Assembly: GCA_012270795.1 (NCBI GenBank)
Contig: JAAXHO010000139.1
Coordinates: forward strand, 1-50,458
DNA from: Candidatus Poribacteria bacterium
Lineage (GTDB): Bacteria; Poribacteria; WGA-4E; WGA-3G
Length of the DNA: 50,458 nucleotides
Direction: 5' to 3'
Shown here: positions 17,732 to 26,517 of the stretch, piece after piece
Position numbering within the stretch: the stretch's first letter is position 1
Layout: every line of letters begins with the position of its first letter
The notes under the pieces: generated by a model
Told to the model about the DNA's origin: nothing
Databases searched by the model: none
What the model saw: the letters and a program-made list of their open reading frames with translations, nothing else
Position numbers and translations under genes: made by a program

Positions 17732-18535
17732 TCATCTTCGTTTTTGCAGATTTCGGCGTGTGAAGATATTATCGTCGACCTTTGAATTGAACGTAGCTTT
17801 GGACCAGCGAATGACTGTTTTATGTCCTTTCTTGTTTTGTGGTATCATCTCCATGACCGAAGGAATCGTTTTTGTACCAAAAGTTTTTATCTCTTTATAA
17901 TTGAGAACACGCATTAATACATCTTTTTCGTCGTAAAAATGCTGCCATACCGGTAAGTAGTCGTTTTTTTTGACAGCCGTGATTATTCTGCCCCATACGA
18001 TTGCGGTGTCCTCTTTTGGAATAAGTTCGACATATTGCAAATTGGGGACTGCCTCTTCAGGTGTTATCATTTGGTAGGTGTAGTCGTCAAGCATAGACGA
18101 TTCTTTGACTAAATCATCATTGGTGAAATCGGACCCCATCCAAGATCCCATCATCATGGATGGTGAAATCTTTATGACCTTATTGACTTTGGGTAGATAA
18201 TTCCACATCTGTTTTCCGATGCGTAATGTAGCGACATTTTCCTCTTTTTTTGGTGCGGTAATTCGGATAAAAGTTTTGTCCATCCCCTTTGTCCAAATCA
18301 ACATCTTCAATGTACGTTCGTAATTTGGTGTGACAATACGCATCTCCATGTCAGCATGACTTGTATTACTGCGGTAAAGTTGATCTATATGTTTGATTAT
18401 TTCTTCAACTTTGGTATCGGCTGCTGCGTTTGAATGCGTTAAAAAGCAGGAAGTAGCAAATGACACAATAAAAAGTATTAACAATGTAAAGTGCTTTGGC
18501 TGCATTGTTATAATTGTGGAATTTTTGGACCGCAC
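17732..18535 (-). CDS. LolA-like outer membrane lipoprotein-sorting protein
   Basis: Periplasmic carrier of the LolA/LppX-fold family (outer membrane lipoprotein-sorting type). Seen: a signal peptide (HFTLLILFIVSFATSC, cleavage near SNAAA/DT), ADMEMRIVTPNYERTLKMLI, the characteristic LRIGKQMWNYLPKVNKVIKI, SPSMMMGSWMGSDFTNDDLV and PVWQHFYDEKDVLMRVLNYK. I prefer the GTG start at 18535 because GGAGGAA lies 8 bases upstream of it; an in-frame ATG at 18550 overlaps that ribosome site. Proteins of this type often sit beside FtsX-type ABC permeases or MmpL exporters and a barrel, as here, and may ferry lipids or lipoproteins across the periplasm. Confidence 0.92.
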   Translation of the reverse strand: MRSKNSTIITMQPKHFTLLILFIVSFATSCFLTHSNAAADTKVEEIIKHIDQLYRSNTSHADMEMRIVTPNYERTLKMLIWTKGMDKTFIRITAPKKEENVATLRIGKQMWNYLPKVNKVIKISPSMMMGSWMGSDFTNDDLVKESSMLDDYTYQMITPEEAVPNLQYVELIPKEDTAIVWGRIITAVKKNDYLPVWQHFYDEKDVLMRVLNYKEIKTFGTKTIPSVMEMIPQNKKGHKTVIRWSKATFNSKVDDNIFTRRNLQKRR

Positions 18536-18576
18536 AGTTATTTCCTCCATCTACATAAGATTTGACTTCAGATATG

Positions 18577-18606
18577 ATTATACAATTATATTAACCTAAG
18601 TTGCAA
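18577..18606 (-). promoter_or_regulatory. Promoter for the LolA-like gene
   Basis: On the minus strand TTGCAA (18601-18606) and TATAAT (18577-18582) are separated by 18 bases, about 40 bases before the GTG start. The -35 sits in the terminal repeat of the family A element at 18589-18796, so that element may supply part of the promoter. Confidence 0.5.
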
Positions 18607-18796
18607 CCTACTTTAGAATACTCTTGTTGGAGGGGTTTCTAACCCCGATTTATGACAATTCGCATCAAAATTCGTTGTTTTTCTGTTTATTGTTATCAAT
18701 CGGGGTTAGAAACCCCTCCAACAAATAATCTGTTTATTGTTATCAATCGGGGTTAGAAACCCCTCCAACAAATAATAGGTAGCAACTTGGGTTATA
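18589..18796. repeat. Family A element with terminal inverted repeats and 47-base internal duplication
   Basis: The ends are inverted: AACCTAAGTTGCAACCTACT on the left and the near-complement AGGTAGCAACTTGGGTTATA on the right. Inside is the core GGAGGGGTTTCTAACCCCGA (from about 18630) and its complement. A 47-base unit beginning CTGTTTATTGTTATCAATCG is repeated in direct tandem at 18683 and 18730, so the right arm exists twice. Confidence 0.8.
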
Positions 18797-18918
18797 TTAC
18801 TCTAAAATGATTTACAGTGCAATGTTAATTAGGTGTGTAAAGTTTTTGTCATTATATATTCTGAGTGTGTGTAAATTTCTTGTTCAATATAAAATTCTAT
18901 TTCGTTTTTTTGGTAGTG

Positions 18919-19079
18919 TAATACCAATTCTAAAAAATAATGTCTCATTAAGGAATTCCACTGTTATTGTTGGTTTAGGGGCATCTCTTCGGTAGGAGCG
19001 ACCTCCCGGTCGCGACCGGGAGGTCGCTCCTACCGTATTTCTGCAACTAATGAGACATTATCAATTAGAAACGGTATAA
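18919..19079. repeat. MITE-like element, TIR backbone 1, intact core B
   Basis: About 160 bases. The left terminal repeat is TAATACCAATTCTAAAAAAT and the right end is the complement of TTTATACCGTTTCTAATTGA. The centre is a perfect core-B palindrome (GGTAGGAGCGACCTCCCGGT and complement, about 18991-19034). It matches the reverse complement of the 8782-8938 copy over most of one half. Confidence 0.82.
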
Positions 19080-19120
19080 ATATCGTTTTGTCTGCAATTT
19101 TTCGTTAGCTCAGATTCTCC

Positions 19121-19164
19121 AAAACATACCACGTGGTATGAAATAACATACCGTGGTATGTTTT
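19121..19164. repeat. Nested palindrome with two CATACC/GGTATG pairs
   Basis: CATACCACGTGGTATG (a perfect 16-base palindrome at 19125-19140) and CATACCGTGGTATG (19147-19160) together form a larger palindrome bounded by AAAACATACCA and TGGTATGTTTT. This may be a protein-binding site or a hairpin; no adjacent gene starts nearby. Confidence 0.55.
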
Positions 19165-19358
19165 GGAAATTGACTTTCAATCCAGTCTGAGTAAGGTCTG
19201 AAAGGCTTTTTTTTCAAAAACAAGTATTTTTTCTGAGTATTTTAGTTTGTCTGTTTTTTATTTGGTTTCGTTGCTTTATGTTTTACTCCTTTTTGTGTGA
19301 GGAATAACTGCAAAATTTTTGTGTATTTTTTTAGATTTCATAAGAATTTTCTACTTTT

Positions 19359-19499
19359 AAAACCGTACCGTATGGTACGGTTTTTTCGGTTTACGGTACG
19401 GTTTTGTTAATTCGTTATGCGTCCAGTTTTCATAAAGCTTCATGGGAGTTTTTGTAGTGTTTTTTTGGTAAAATTTTTGTCGGTTTTTGGTACGGTTTT
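19359..19499. repeat. GGTACGGTTTT repeats
   Basis: A hairpin AAAACCGTACC-GTAT-GGTACGGTTTT lies at 19359-19384 and ends in a T-run, so it looks like a plus-strand terminator. The half-site GGTACGGTTTT recurs at 19395-19405 and 19489-19499. The surrounding 19190-19620 is very T-rich and holds no gene I can support. Confidence 0.55.
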
Positions 19500-19616
19500 T
19501 TGTGTTAGGATTTTGGTTTTGCATAGTGTTCTTGTTGTGTGCTTATTTTTGTATATATTATACGTGATTTTTAGTGCATTTTGTAGTTTTTTGGGTGTCT
19601 GTTTATTGGGATTTCC

Positions 19617-19775
19617 AATATATGGTGAATTATTGAAATAATTATACACCTCTTCTGTAGGAGCGACCTTTGGTCGCGACCGTGCGGGCTCTTCTGTAGG
19701 AACGGACCCCGGGCGCGACCAAAGGTCGCTCCTACAACTCAAAATGTAGAATTAATTGTATAATCTACCATATAT
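19617..19775. repeat. MITE-like element, TIR backbone 2, core B
   Basis: The ends are inverted: ATATATGGTGAATTATTGAA and, on the right, the complement of ATATATGGTAGATTATACAA. The centre carries two core-B stretches (GTAGGAGCGACCTTTGGTCG at 19658; complement ending CGCTCCTAC near 19735). The whole is the reverse complement of the outer element at 21971-22290, sharing AATTATTGAAATAATTATAC and the CTCTTC spacers. Confidence 0.82.
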
Positions 19776-19992
19776 CCAATGGGTTTCAGTAGTCGGTTAT
19801 CAGCTGATAGCGCGGATTTGGGTACAGAATCGTGGAAGGCTCGGTGTGTGCGGAATCACGCCGCGTCCTCCGCGAAATCCGTGATTCAGACAAAAAGAGT
19901 GACACAAACTTTACACCCCCATGTTAATTCGTCTTGAAAATTATCATCTGATATGATAATATATTCAACGGAAATAGCAAAAATATTATTAA

Positions 19993-20115
19993 CAGGACCT
20001 ACGCATTTTTTCTTAAAGTCCCACTGATAAGGGGGATTTAGGGGGTTAATTCACTGAAATAACGGTTTTTTAACCCCCCTAACCCCCCTTATCAAGGGGG
20101 GATGCGTAAGTCCTG
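19993..20115. repeat. Inverted-repeat element, core D (AAGGGGGATTTAGGGGGTTA)
   Basis: The outer arms CAGGACCTACGCATT and its complement AATGCGTAAGTCCTG-like end enclose GATAAGGGGGATTTAGGGGG and complement. It ends about 40 bases before the PorV-like start. Related C/G-rich arms occur at 34293-34335 and 34966-35010. Between 19776 and 19992 I see only degenerate repeat ends. Confidence 0.75.
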
Positions 20116-20153
20116 ATTAAATCAAGGCATCTGTTATCCAAAAAAATACATAA

Positions 20154-21119
20154 ATGAACGAAATTATGAATATTTTTATGAACCCTTATAAAACCCTTAC
20201 ATTGCATTCGCTTATAATTGTCATCCTTATCCTAATTTCCACACATGTATATGCAGACAGTACAGATATTCATGAAAACGCAGGCACACGCGCTATGACC
20301 TTTCTGAAAATAGGCGTTGGAGCAAAAGCCATGGGTATGGGAGAGGCACAAGTCGCAGCAACGAATGACCTCTATGCATCATTCTGGAATCCTGCTGGTT
20401 TAGGCGCGCTACAAAAACCTCAAATTGCCCTTATGCATAATGAATGGTTTGCAGAAATAAATCACGAGTTTGTTGGATTTGCTTTTCCTATAGGAAATAA
20501 TACTGTCGGAGCAAGCGCAAATTTTTTGTCATTTGGAGATATACAAGGACGCGATCAAGAAGGTAATGAAACAATGATATTCCGTCCTTACGATCTTGCG
20601 GTTGCTGTTTCGTATGCACGCAGAATCGGTGAACCGTTAGCATTAGGCGTGAACGCAAAAGTTTTGCGCGAACAGATTGCTGACGACAGTGGGAGTGGAA
20701 TTGCTTTTGATCTTGGTGGATTATATAATTTTTCGAATATTCCGCTCTCATTCGGTATCAACGCACAACATATAGGACCGCGTGTACAGTACGTTGAGGA
20801 CGCATTTGAACTGCCTTTCACATTGAGAATCGGTGCCGCGTATAGACTTTGGAAAGAGGCAGCAATTCTAACGATGGATTTTATACGTCCTACAGATAAC
20901 GACAATTCTATCGCGGTCGGTGCAGGATATACAATAGCAAATATCTTACAACTTCGGACAGGATATATCTATAAATTTGGTGGAAACGATTTAGGTGCAA
21001 CTTCGGGGCTCAGAGGGGGGTTCGGATTGACGTTGCGAAGATTCCAAGTTGACTATGCAGTTGTGCCTTTCGGGGATTTGGGTTTGACACACCGTTTCTC
21101 TTTGCTTGCGAATTTTTAA
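20154..21119 (+). CDS. PorV/PorQ family outer-membrane protein
   Basis: Outer-membrane barrel of the PorV/PorQ type, related to FadL. Seen: a signal peptide with hydrophobic LIIVILILISTHVYA and cleavage before DST; the family signature after it, TFLKIGVGAKAMGMGEAQVA, split here as GVGAKAMGMGEA and LYASFWNPAGLG; repeated amphipathic strands; and a C-terminal phenylalanine (SLLANF). In Bacteroidota PorV serves type IX secretion, but PorV/PorQ-type proteins occur widely elsewhere with unknown function, and no other T9SS gene is visible here. Start ATG 20154 has in-frame alternatives at 20166 and 20178, with no clear ribosome site for any. A bidirectional terminator follows. Confidence 0.9.
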   Translation: MNEIMNIFMNPYKTLTLHSLIIVILILISTHVYADSTDIHENAGTRAMTFLKIGVGAKAMGMGEAQVAATNDLYASFWNPAGLGALQKPQIALMHNEWFAEINHEFVGFAFPIGNNTVGASANFLSFGDIQGRDQEGNETMIFRPYDLAVAVSYARRIGEPLALGVNAKVLREQIADDSGSGIAFDLGGLYNFSNIPLSFGINAQHIGPRVQYVEDAFELPFTLRIGAAYRLWKEAAILTMDFIRPTDNDNSIAVGAGYTIANILQLRTGYIYKFGGNDLGATSGLRGGFGLTLRRFQVDYAVVPFGDLGLTHRFSLLANF

Positions 21120-21143
21120 TTTTTTTCATAAATCTTGTAGCTT

Positions 21144-21178
21144 AAAGGTCTGGTAGAGTTTTGTGCTGCCAGACCTTT
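21144..21178. terminator. Bidirectional intrinsic terminator
   Basis: AAAGGTCTGG (21144-21153) pairs with CCAGACCTTT (21169-21178) across a 15-base loop, and the stem extends inward by wobble pairs. It sits between the convergent PorV-like and PuuD-like genes. Confidence 0.75.
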
Positions 21179-21197
21179 ATTGTAGTTATTGATGGTC

Positions 21198-21944
21198 TTA
21201 TCTTTTTGCTGCCTTTATGAATGCTTCAAAGAGTTTGCGTCTGTGTTCAAGGAATTCTTTATTTTTTCTCATTCGTTCAGGATGGTATTGCACCCCTATC
21301 ACAAACCTTTTTGATGGCTTCTCAATTGCCTCTATTACACCGTCTTCTGACCTTGCAGTAATGATAAAACCATTAGCAATTAAGTCAATTGATTGATGAT
21401 GTGACGAATTGACGACATCATGATTTGTCCCAACGATTTCGCTCAGTCTACTATTAGCATCTATCTCAATTGTATGTTGTGTATCTTTGTCTTTCTCAAC
21501 GTGTTTGTGCGGTAATGGATTTTGAACCTGTAAAGGCGTATCTTGATATAAGTTCCCTCCCATTGCAACATTCATAGTTTGTATGCCTCGACATATTCCG
21601 AATACAGGTATATCCGTTTTCAAAGCCTCTTGACATAATCTTAATTCTAATGCATCACGTGATCTGCTAACACCTTGGTTAACCTTCATATCTATCTCTG
21701 TACCATCCCAACCCTTGAATTTATCCCGCTCTTGAAAATAAATACATGGGTTGATGTCACCGCCGCCTGGTAATAGTAGTCCATCTATGTTTTTTAAGTA
21801 TTCAGGAATTGCAATTAGATGTTCGGGGATTGTTCTTTCTAAAGAGCCGATGACATAAGGTTTTCCTCCAAATTCGTTGACAGCATCAATATAGTTTTGC
21901 ATCGCTGAAGGGTATTTACATGTAATTGCTATAACAGGTTTCAT
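21198..21944 (-). CDS. Gamma-glutamyl-gamma-aminobutyrate hydrolase-like amidotransferase (peptidase C26)
   Basis: Class I glutamine-amidotransferase fold, PuuD/YvdE type, cytoplasmic; PuuD removes glutamate from gamma-Glu-GABA in putrescine breakdown. Seen: oxyanion loop LLPGGGDINP, nucleophile C118 in VFGICRGIQ, and the catalytic pair H221 and E223 in GVQYHPERM. I chose ATG 21944 because AGGAG lies 9 bases upstream; an in-frame ATG three codons earlier abuts that site directly. The length of 248 residues is typical. No other putrescine genes are nearby, so the substrate could be another gamma-glutamyl compound. Confidence 0.92.
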   Translation of the reverse strand: MKPVIAITCKYPSAMQNYIDAVNEFGGKPYVIGSLERTIPEHLIAIPEYLKNIDGLLLPGGGDINPCIYFQERDKFKGWDGTEIDMKVNQGVSRSRDALELRLCQEALKTDIPVFGICRGIQTMNVAMGGNLYQDTPLQVQNPLPHKHVEKDKDTQHTIEIDANSRLSEIVGTNHDVVNSSHHQSIDLIANGFIITARSEDGVIEAIEKPSKRFVIGVQYHPERMRKNKEFLEHRRKLFEAFIKAAKR

Positions 21945-21970
21945 AAATTCCATCTCCTAACAAAATTGTA

Positions 21971-22290
21971 TTTATGGTAGATCATACAATTATAGTAAAA
22001 TCTAAAATTATCTTTACACGGTTGTAGCACAACCTGTTAGGTTGTGCAGAAGCGGAGCACAACCTAACAGGTTGTGCTACAACACACGCAGTCCGCTAGG
22101 TTCGTTAAACGCACAGATCAAAGTGTTCAGGTAATTCTAAAATCTACTATAATTCTACATTCTGAGTTGTAGGAGCGACCTTTGGTCGTGACCAAAGGTC
22201 GCTCCTACAGAAGAGACCGCACGGTCGCGACCGGGATGTCGCTCCTACCGAAGAGGTGTATAATTATTTCAATAATTCACTATAAAAAGG
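21971..22290. repeat. Outer MITE-like element, TIR backbone 2, core B, interrupted by a second element
   Basis: The left end is ATGGTAGATCATACAATTAT (from 21974) and the right end is the complement of TTTTTATAGTGAATTATTGA (to about 22288). Core-B palindromes lie at about 22167-22207 and 22218-22247. The sequence is the reverse complement of the 19617-19775 element, except that its left end is split by the insertion at 21991-22151. No gene is present in 21954-22435. Confidence 0.78.
21991..22151. repeat. Inner element inserted in the outer one, core E
   Basis: 161 bases bounded by TATA on both sides, with terminal inverted repeats TATAGTAAAATCTAAAATTA and the complement of TATAGTAGATTTTAGAATTA. 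The core is a perfect 27-base inverted repeat (22021-22047 and 22057-22083; arm begins GTTGTAGCACAACCTG) with a 9-base loop. Removing it restores a continuous copy of the outer element's left end. Confidence 0.75.
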
Positions 22291-22365
22291 ATACCATAAT
22301 TTAGTATGGATTCCCAATTCAATATGAGTGCAAAGTTTTTGGTAGAACAAAGTGTCCAAAATTAT

Positions 22366-22395
22366 TTGACAGAAAAAGGTTAATTATGGTATCAT
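22366..22395 (+). promoter_or_regulatory. Promoter upstream of the membrane protein gene
   Basis: TTGACA (22366-22371), an 18-base spacer and TATCAT (22390-22395). The predicted start of transcription is near 22402, ahead of both candidate start codons of the following gene. Confidence 0.55.
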
Positions 22396-22435
22396 AAGGA
22401 AGATATGTGAAAGACTTCATCACCTGAATATTGTT

Positions 22436-23659
22436 TTGACCAAATTACAAACGGGCATTCAAAGTTCAAGAATTCTCATTAAAAATGTAGCGAACAACAT
22501 GGATAATTTTCACTTCAACTACCGAGATATTTTCAAAATTAGCCGTTTAGGTTTTAGTGGGCGTAAGATAAGTGTACACCTAATAGGACTATTACTCGGC
22601 TACCTAATCTATGAAACTTTAGTATATCTAAGTCTCTTGATTTCAGGAGGCGCAGGAGTGAAAACATATTGGGAATCTTATGGACTATTGCCTGTTGCAC
22701 CATTTCTTAGTTTGGAAGGTTTGGAAGTTCCTCTAATCACATCAATTGCAATGTGGTTGGGTTTTGTAACACTCGCCGCAATCTTTTTCCTAACAAGTAC
22801 TATGACATCTAAGATCACCATTGAGCAATTACGTGGTGATGTTTTCTTTTCAGTTGGAAAATCCCTCAGTTTCATCAAAGAGAAATGGAAAACTGTCTTA
22901 GGAGCATTTATCGGTTTACCTTTTCTCATACTGCTACTCTTGCTTATCCCGGTTACCATTGCATTGCTTGGAAAAATTCCGATGATCGGTCAACCGATTC
23001 TGGTCTTTACTTCCCTATTTACGCCTTTTGGATTTTTACTCGGCTTACTTATTGCCTTTTTGGGAGTTGCTTGTTTTTGCAGTTTGTTTTTTGTTCCAGC
23101 AATTGTTGCGACTACAGGTGCTGATGCGTTTGAAACAGTCTATCAGGTATTTGCGATTCTTTGGAATCAACCCTGGCGGTTGATAGGTTATGGTATTCTT
23201 TTATTTGTATTGAAACTAATTCTTTTGCCGTTTTGGATAATTTTTTGCTTTGCTGGTTTTTCAATTGCAATATTGCCCATACAGGGCTTACATCCTGAAA
23301 TTATTCAAAGTTCTATAGGAATTACAAATAAGTGGTTAGGTGATGCCCTAAAAGGGTTAAGTGACTCGGTTCAAAAAATCGCTGGTATTTTTTTTGAAAA
23401 TGGCATTCCTTTCATTAGCACTGATATTCCTTTACCTATTATTCCCTCTTATCCAGCAACCATCAGTGCGATCTTTATAACAATTACGTTGATATTTGTA
23501 ATAGGTAGTGTAGTGGCTTATCTTTTCTCTCTGGCATCAGTCGGAACAACTATCATATATTCAATAGTGCGAAAACATGTTGAAGGAGACAATGTATTAG
23601 AGGTAGGAGAAACAACTGCATTGGAAGAGTCGCAACCGCAAGATACAGGAGATGAATGA
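22436..23659 (+). CDS. Polytopic membrane protein of unknown function
   Basis: Not recognised as a named family. About six long hydrophobic segments are visible: LIGLLLGYLIYETLVYLSLL; ITSIAMWLGFVTLAAIFFL; the PFLILLLLLIPVTIALLG stretch; PFGFLLGLLIAFLGVACF; the pair LIGYGILLFVLKLILLPFWI and IIFCFAGFSIAILP; and a last one near IFITITLIFVIGSVVAYLFS. The N-terminal region includes DIFKISRLGFSGRKI, and the C-terminus is acidic. The frame opens with TTG 22436; ATG 22499 (MDNFHFNYRD), directly before that conserved-looking block, is an attractive alternative. Neither has a strong ribosome site. It lies 103 bases upstream of secA on the same strand. An ABC-2-like or YhgE-like permease fold is possible but not shown. 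Confidence 0.75.
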   Translation: MTKLQTGIQSSRILIKNVANNMDNFHFNYRDIFKISRLGFSGRKISVHLIGLLLGYLIYETLVYLSLLISGGAGVKTYWESYGLLPVAPFLSLEGLEVPLITSIAMWLGFVTLAAIFFLTSTMTSKITIEQLRGDVFFSVGKSLSFIKEKWKTVLGAFIGLPFLILLLLLIPVTIALLGKIPMIGQPILVFTSLFTPFGFLLGLLIAFLGVACFCSLFFVPAIVATTGADAFETVYQVFAILWNQPWRLIGYGILLFVLKLILLPFWIIFCFAGFSIAILPIQGLHPEIIQSSIGITNKWLGDALKGLSDSVQKIAGIFFENGIPFISTDIPLPIIPSYPATISAIFITITLIFVIGSVVAYLFSLASVGTTIIYSIVRKHVEGDNVLEVGETTALEESQPQDTGDE

Positions 23660-23762
23660 TATTAAACTGGTACATCATTTCAGCATAGATGTAATATGGA
23701 CACACATATAAATCGTATCTATGAAATGACAGTATCGGTGTTTGACATATTCATAATAAATA

Positions 23763-26453
23763 ATGTTTGAAAAAGTAATGACAAAAGTTTTTGGTAGCAA
23801 GGAAGATCGTGATGTCAAACGTTTCCGTGATGTCGTTGAAGCAGTCAACCAACGTGAAGCGGAGATTAAGAAACTTTCTGACGCACAGTTGCAAGCCAAA
23901 ACCCCTTACTTTCGTCAACAATTGGATGCGGGAGCTCCGCTTGATGGTCTGCTACCCGAAGCGTTTGCTGTTGTACGCGAAACAGCAATACGCACATTGA
24001 ATCAAAGGCATTACGATGTTCAAATCATCGGTGGTGCTGCACTTCATCAGGGGTGTATTGCCGAGATGAGAACAGGTGAAGGTAAAACGTTAACATCTAC
24101 ACTTGCAGTCTATCTGAACGCGCTCACTGGCAAAGGTGTTCACCTTGCAACCGTAAATGACTATCTGGCACGTCGCGATGCGGAATGGATGGGACAGATA
24201 TACAATTTTCTTGGCATGTCTGTCGGTTTGACATTGAACCGCATGCCCCACGAACAGAAAAAACTGTCCTACAAAATGGACATCATCTATGGAGTTCACA
24301 GTCAGTTCGGGTTTGATTATCTGAATGACAACCGCGCCCATACAATGGAAACAAAATTGCAACGCGGACATCCTTATGCTATTCTTGACGAAGTTGATAG
24401 TATCCTCATTGACGAAGCCCGTACACCATTGATTATCTCCGACCCTTCTGATAAACCTGCAGAACTCTATCGTAGAATTAACAGCGTTGTGACGCAACTC
24501 AAAAACGAAGAACATTATGAAATTGACCATAAAGGAAAATCACGTGGCACCGTCCATTTAACAGATGAGGGTATAGAAGAGGTACAGCAGCGTCTCGGTA
24601 TAGAAAATTTGTATGATCACAATAATGTCATGATGGTGCATCATATTCAGCAATCATTGGTTGCACACCATCTTTACAAACGGGACATAGACTACCTTGT
24701 TGAGAATGGCGAGGTTTTACTCATAGATGAATTTACCGGTAGAAAACTGGTGGGTCGTCGCTTAACAGAAGGGTTGCATCAAGCTATTGAAGCGAAAGAA
24801 CGGGTTAGAATTGCGCAAGAAGATGAAACATTTGCCAAAATCACTTACCAAAACTATTTCAGAATGTACGATAAACTTGCTGGAATGACAGGTACGGCTG
24901 CAACTGAAGCAGAAGAATTTGCACACATCTATGGGTTAGATGTTGTCGTCGTACCAACCAATGAACCAATGATACGGCTTGATCATCCTGACCAAATCTA
25001 TAGGTCTGAAGAGGCAAAGTATAACGCGGTTTTAGATGACATCGTTGAACAGACCGAAAACGGACGACCTGTTCTTGTAGGTACAATTTCTATTGAAAAC
25101 TCAGAGAGGTTAAGCAAACTCCTCAGATCGAAACATAGAAATATCAAGCACCAAATCCTGAATGCCAAGGAACACGCCCGTGAAGCAGACATCATCGCAC
25201 AGGCAGGAACACCAGGGTCAGTTACGATTGCTACCAACATGGCAGGTAGAGGCGTTGATATTCTACTTGGCGGTAATCCTGAGGGCTTAGCAAAGGAGGC
25301 ACTCCAAAAGAAAAAAGTAGATATAAATGAGTTGACGACAGAATCTGAGGAGTACGCTGCAGCATTTGCTGAAGCTGAAGCAATCTGTAATGCGAATCGT
25401 GAGAAAGTACTAAAAGTGGGTGGGCTGCACATCGTTGGAACAGAACGGCATGATTCCCGACGGATTGATAACCAATTACGTGGTCGTGCAGGAAGACAAG
25501 GTGATCCCGGTTCATCACGGTTCTACCTATCCCTTGAAGATGACCTGATGAAAAAATTCGGTTCGGAAAGACTGCACGGGTTTATGGGACGGGTGGCAAA
25601 GGACGATACCATACCACTTGAACATCCTTGGATTACAAAGTCAATTGAGAAAGCACAAACACGCGTGGAACAGATGAACTTTGATATTCGGAAGAATATC
25701 CTCAAATATGACGATGTCATGGACGCACAACGCAGTACGATCTATTCATTGAGAGACTCAATTATTGCTGAAGAAAATCCAAAAGAAACTGTATGGGAAA
25801 TGATTGATAATGTTGTATATGATAGAATTAGCGAGATTATACCTGAGAAGGGACCGAGAGAGGAAGAAGAATTAGAACAATTTACAAAATGGATGACAAC
25901 GACATTTTCTATCACACCTTCTTATGAAACGCCACTAAATGAAATTGATCCCGATGATCTTCATGCACAAATCTTGTCTGAACTCAAAATATTATATGAA
26001 AATCGTGAAACAGAAATGAGTTCAGAGACAATGCGGTTACTTGAACGGTTACTGCTATTAGATAGAATTGATCATCACTGGAAAGACCATTTGTATAACA
26101 TTGAGTTTATTGAGCAGGAGATGAGGTTGTCCGGTTATGGTGGGAAAGACCCCATCGTTGCTTTCAAAAGCGAAGCACTCGGTATCTTTGAATCCATGTA
26201 TCAAACCATTGAAAGAGAGGTAAGTGAGTATATCTTCAAATCGCGTGTTAATGTAGAAGCACCGCGCCGCATGCCAAATAGACAACCCGCGCGATCACGA
26301 CGAACCCCTCCGCAAAGAACGAGGCCTCAAGATAGTAGAAGTGCAGCAGCGTTTGCATCGCAAGAAGCTATGGGAAACATGCCGAAAGTTGGAAGAAATG
26401 CACCTTGTCCATGTGGAAGTGGGAAAAAGTTCAAAAAATGTCACGGACGCTAA
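23763..26453 (+). CDS. secA: Preprotein translocase ATPase SecA
   Basis: Motor of the Sec pathway, pushing preproteins through SecYEG. Seen: Walker A MRTGEGKT near residue 102, [15 protein letters not shown] near 209, the helicase-like second half with [24 protein letters not shown] and [14 protein letters not shown], the helical wing and scaffold (DHHWKDHLY), and the zinc-binding C-terminus [15 protein letters not shown]. The length of 896 residues is typical. The linker before the zinc tail is Arg-Pro rich. Downstream genes on the same strand begin only 64 bases later. Confidence 0.98.
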   Translation: MFEKVMTKVFGSKEDRDVKRFRDVVEAVNQREAEIKKLSDAQLQAKTPYFRQQLDAGAPLDGLLPEAFAVVRETAIRTLNQRHYDVQIIGGAALHQGCIAEMRTGEGKTLTSTLAVYLNALTGKGVHLATVNDYLARRDAEWMGQIYNFLGMSVGLTLNRMPHEQKKLSYKMDIIYGVHSQFGFDYLNDNRAHTMETKLQRGHPYAILDEVDSILIDEARTPLIISDPSDKPAELYRRINSVVTQLKNEEHYEIDHKGKSRGTVHLTDEGIEEVQQRLGIENLYDHNNVMMVHHIQQSLVAHHLYKRDIDYLVENGEVLLIDEFTGRKLVGRRLTEGLHQAIEAKERVRIAQEDETFAKITYQNYFRMYDKLAGMTGTAATEAEEFAHIYGLDVVVVPTNEPMIRLDHPDQIYRSEEAKYNAVLDDIVEQTENGRPVLVGTISIENSERLSKLLRSKHRNIKHQILNAKEHAREADIIAQAGTPGSVTIATNMAGRGVDILLGGNPEGLAKEALQKKKVDINELTTESEEYAAAFAEAEAICNANREKVLKVGGLHIVGTERHDSRRIDNQLRGRAGRQGDPGSSRFYLSLEDDLMKKFGSERLHGFMGRVAKDDTIPLEHPWITKSIEKAQTRVEQMNFDIRKNILKYDDVMDAQRSTIYSLRDSIIAEENPKETVWEMIDNVVYDRISEIIPEKGPREEEELEQFTKWMTTTFSITPSYETPLNEIDPDDLHAQILSELKILYENRETEMSSETMRLLERLLLLDRIDHHWKDHLYNIEFIEQEMRLSGYGGKDPIVAFKSEALGIFESMYQTIEREVSEYIFKSRVNVEAPRRMPNRQPARSRRTPPQRTRPQDSRSAAAFASQEAMGNMPKVGRNAPCPCGSGKKFKKCHGR

Positions 26454-26517
26454 TCAATGAAAATAAATTATTGAAGATATTTTAAATTTCTTTCGTTTAT
26501 ATCTATGGAGTAATTTC

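Noticed and set aside
19417-19641. 74-codon plus-strand frame resembling a membrane peptide
   Set aside because: Again encoded by T-rich DNA containing GGTACGGTTTT repeats and ending in a MITE; composition explains the hydrophobicity.
18551-20153. tRNA or rRNA genes in the long spacer
   Set aside because: Searched by eye for T-arm (GGTTCGAATCC-like) and acceptor pairing and for rRNA signatures here and in the other spacers; none found.
20154-21119. Type IX secretion system marker
   Set aside because: The PorV/PorQ-type protein alone does not indicate T9SS; no PorL/M/N, Sov/SprA or C-terminal sorting domains are visible.
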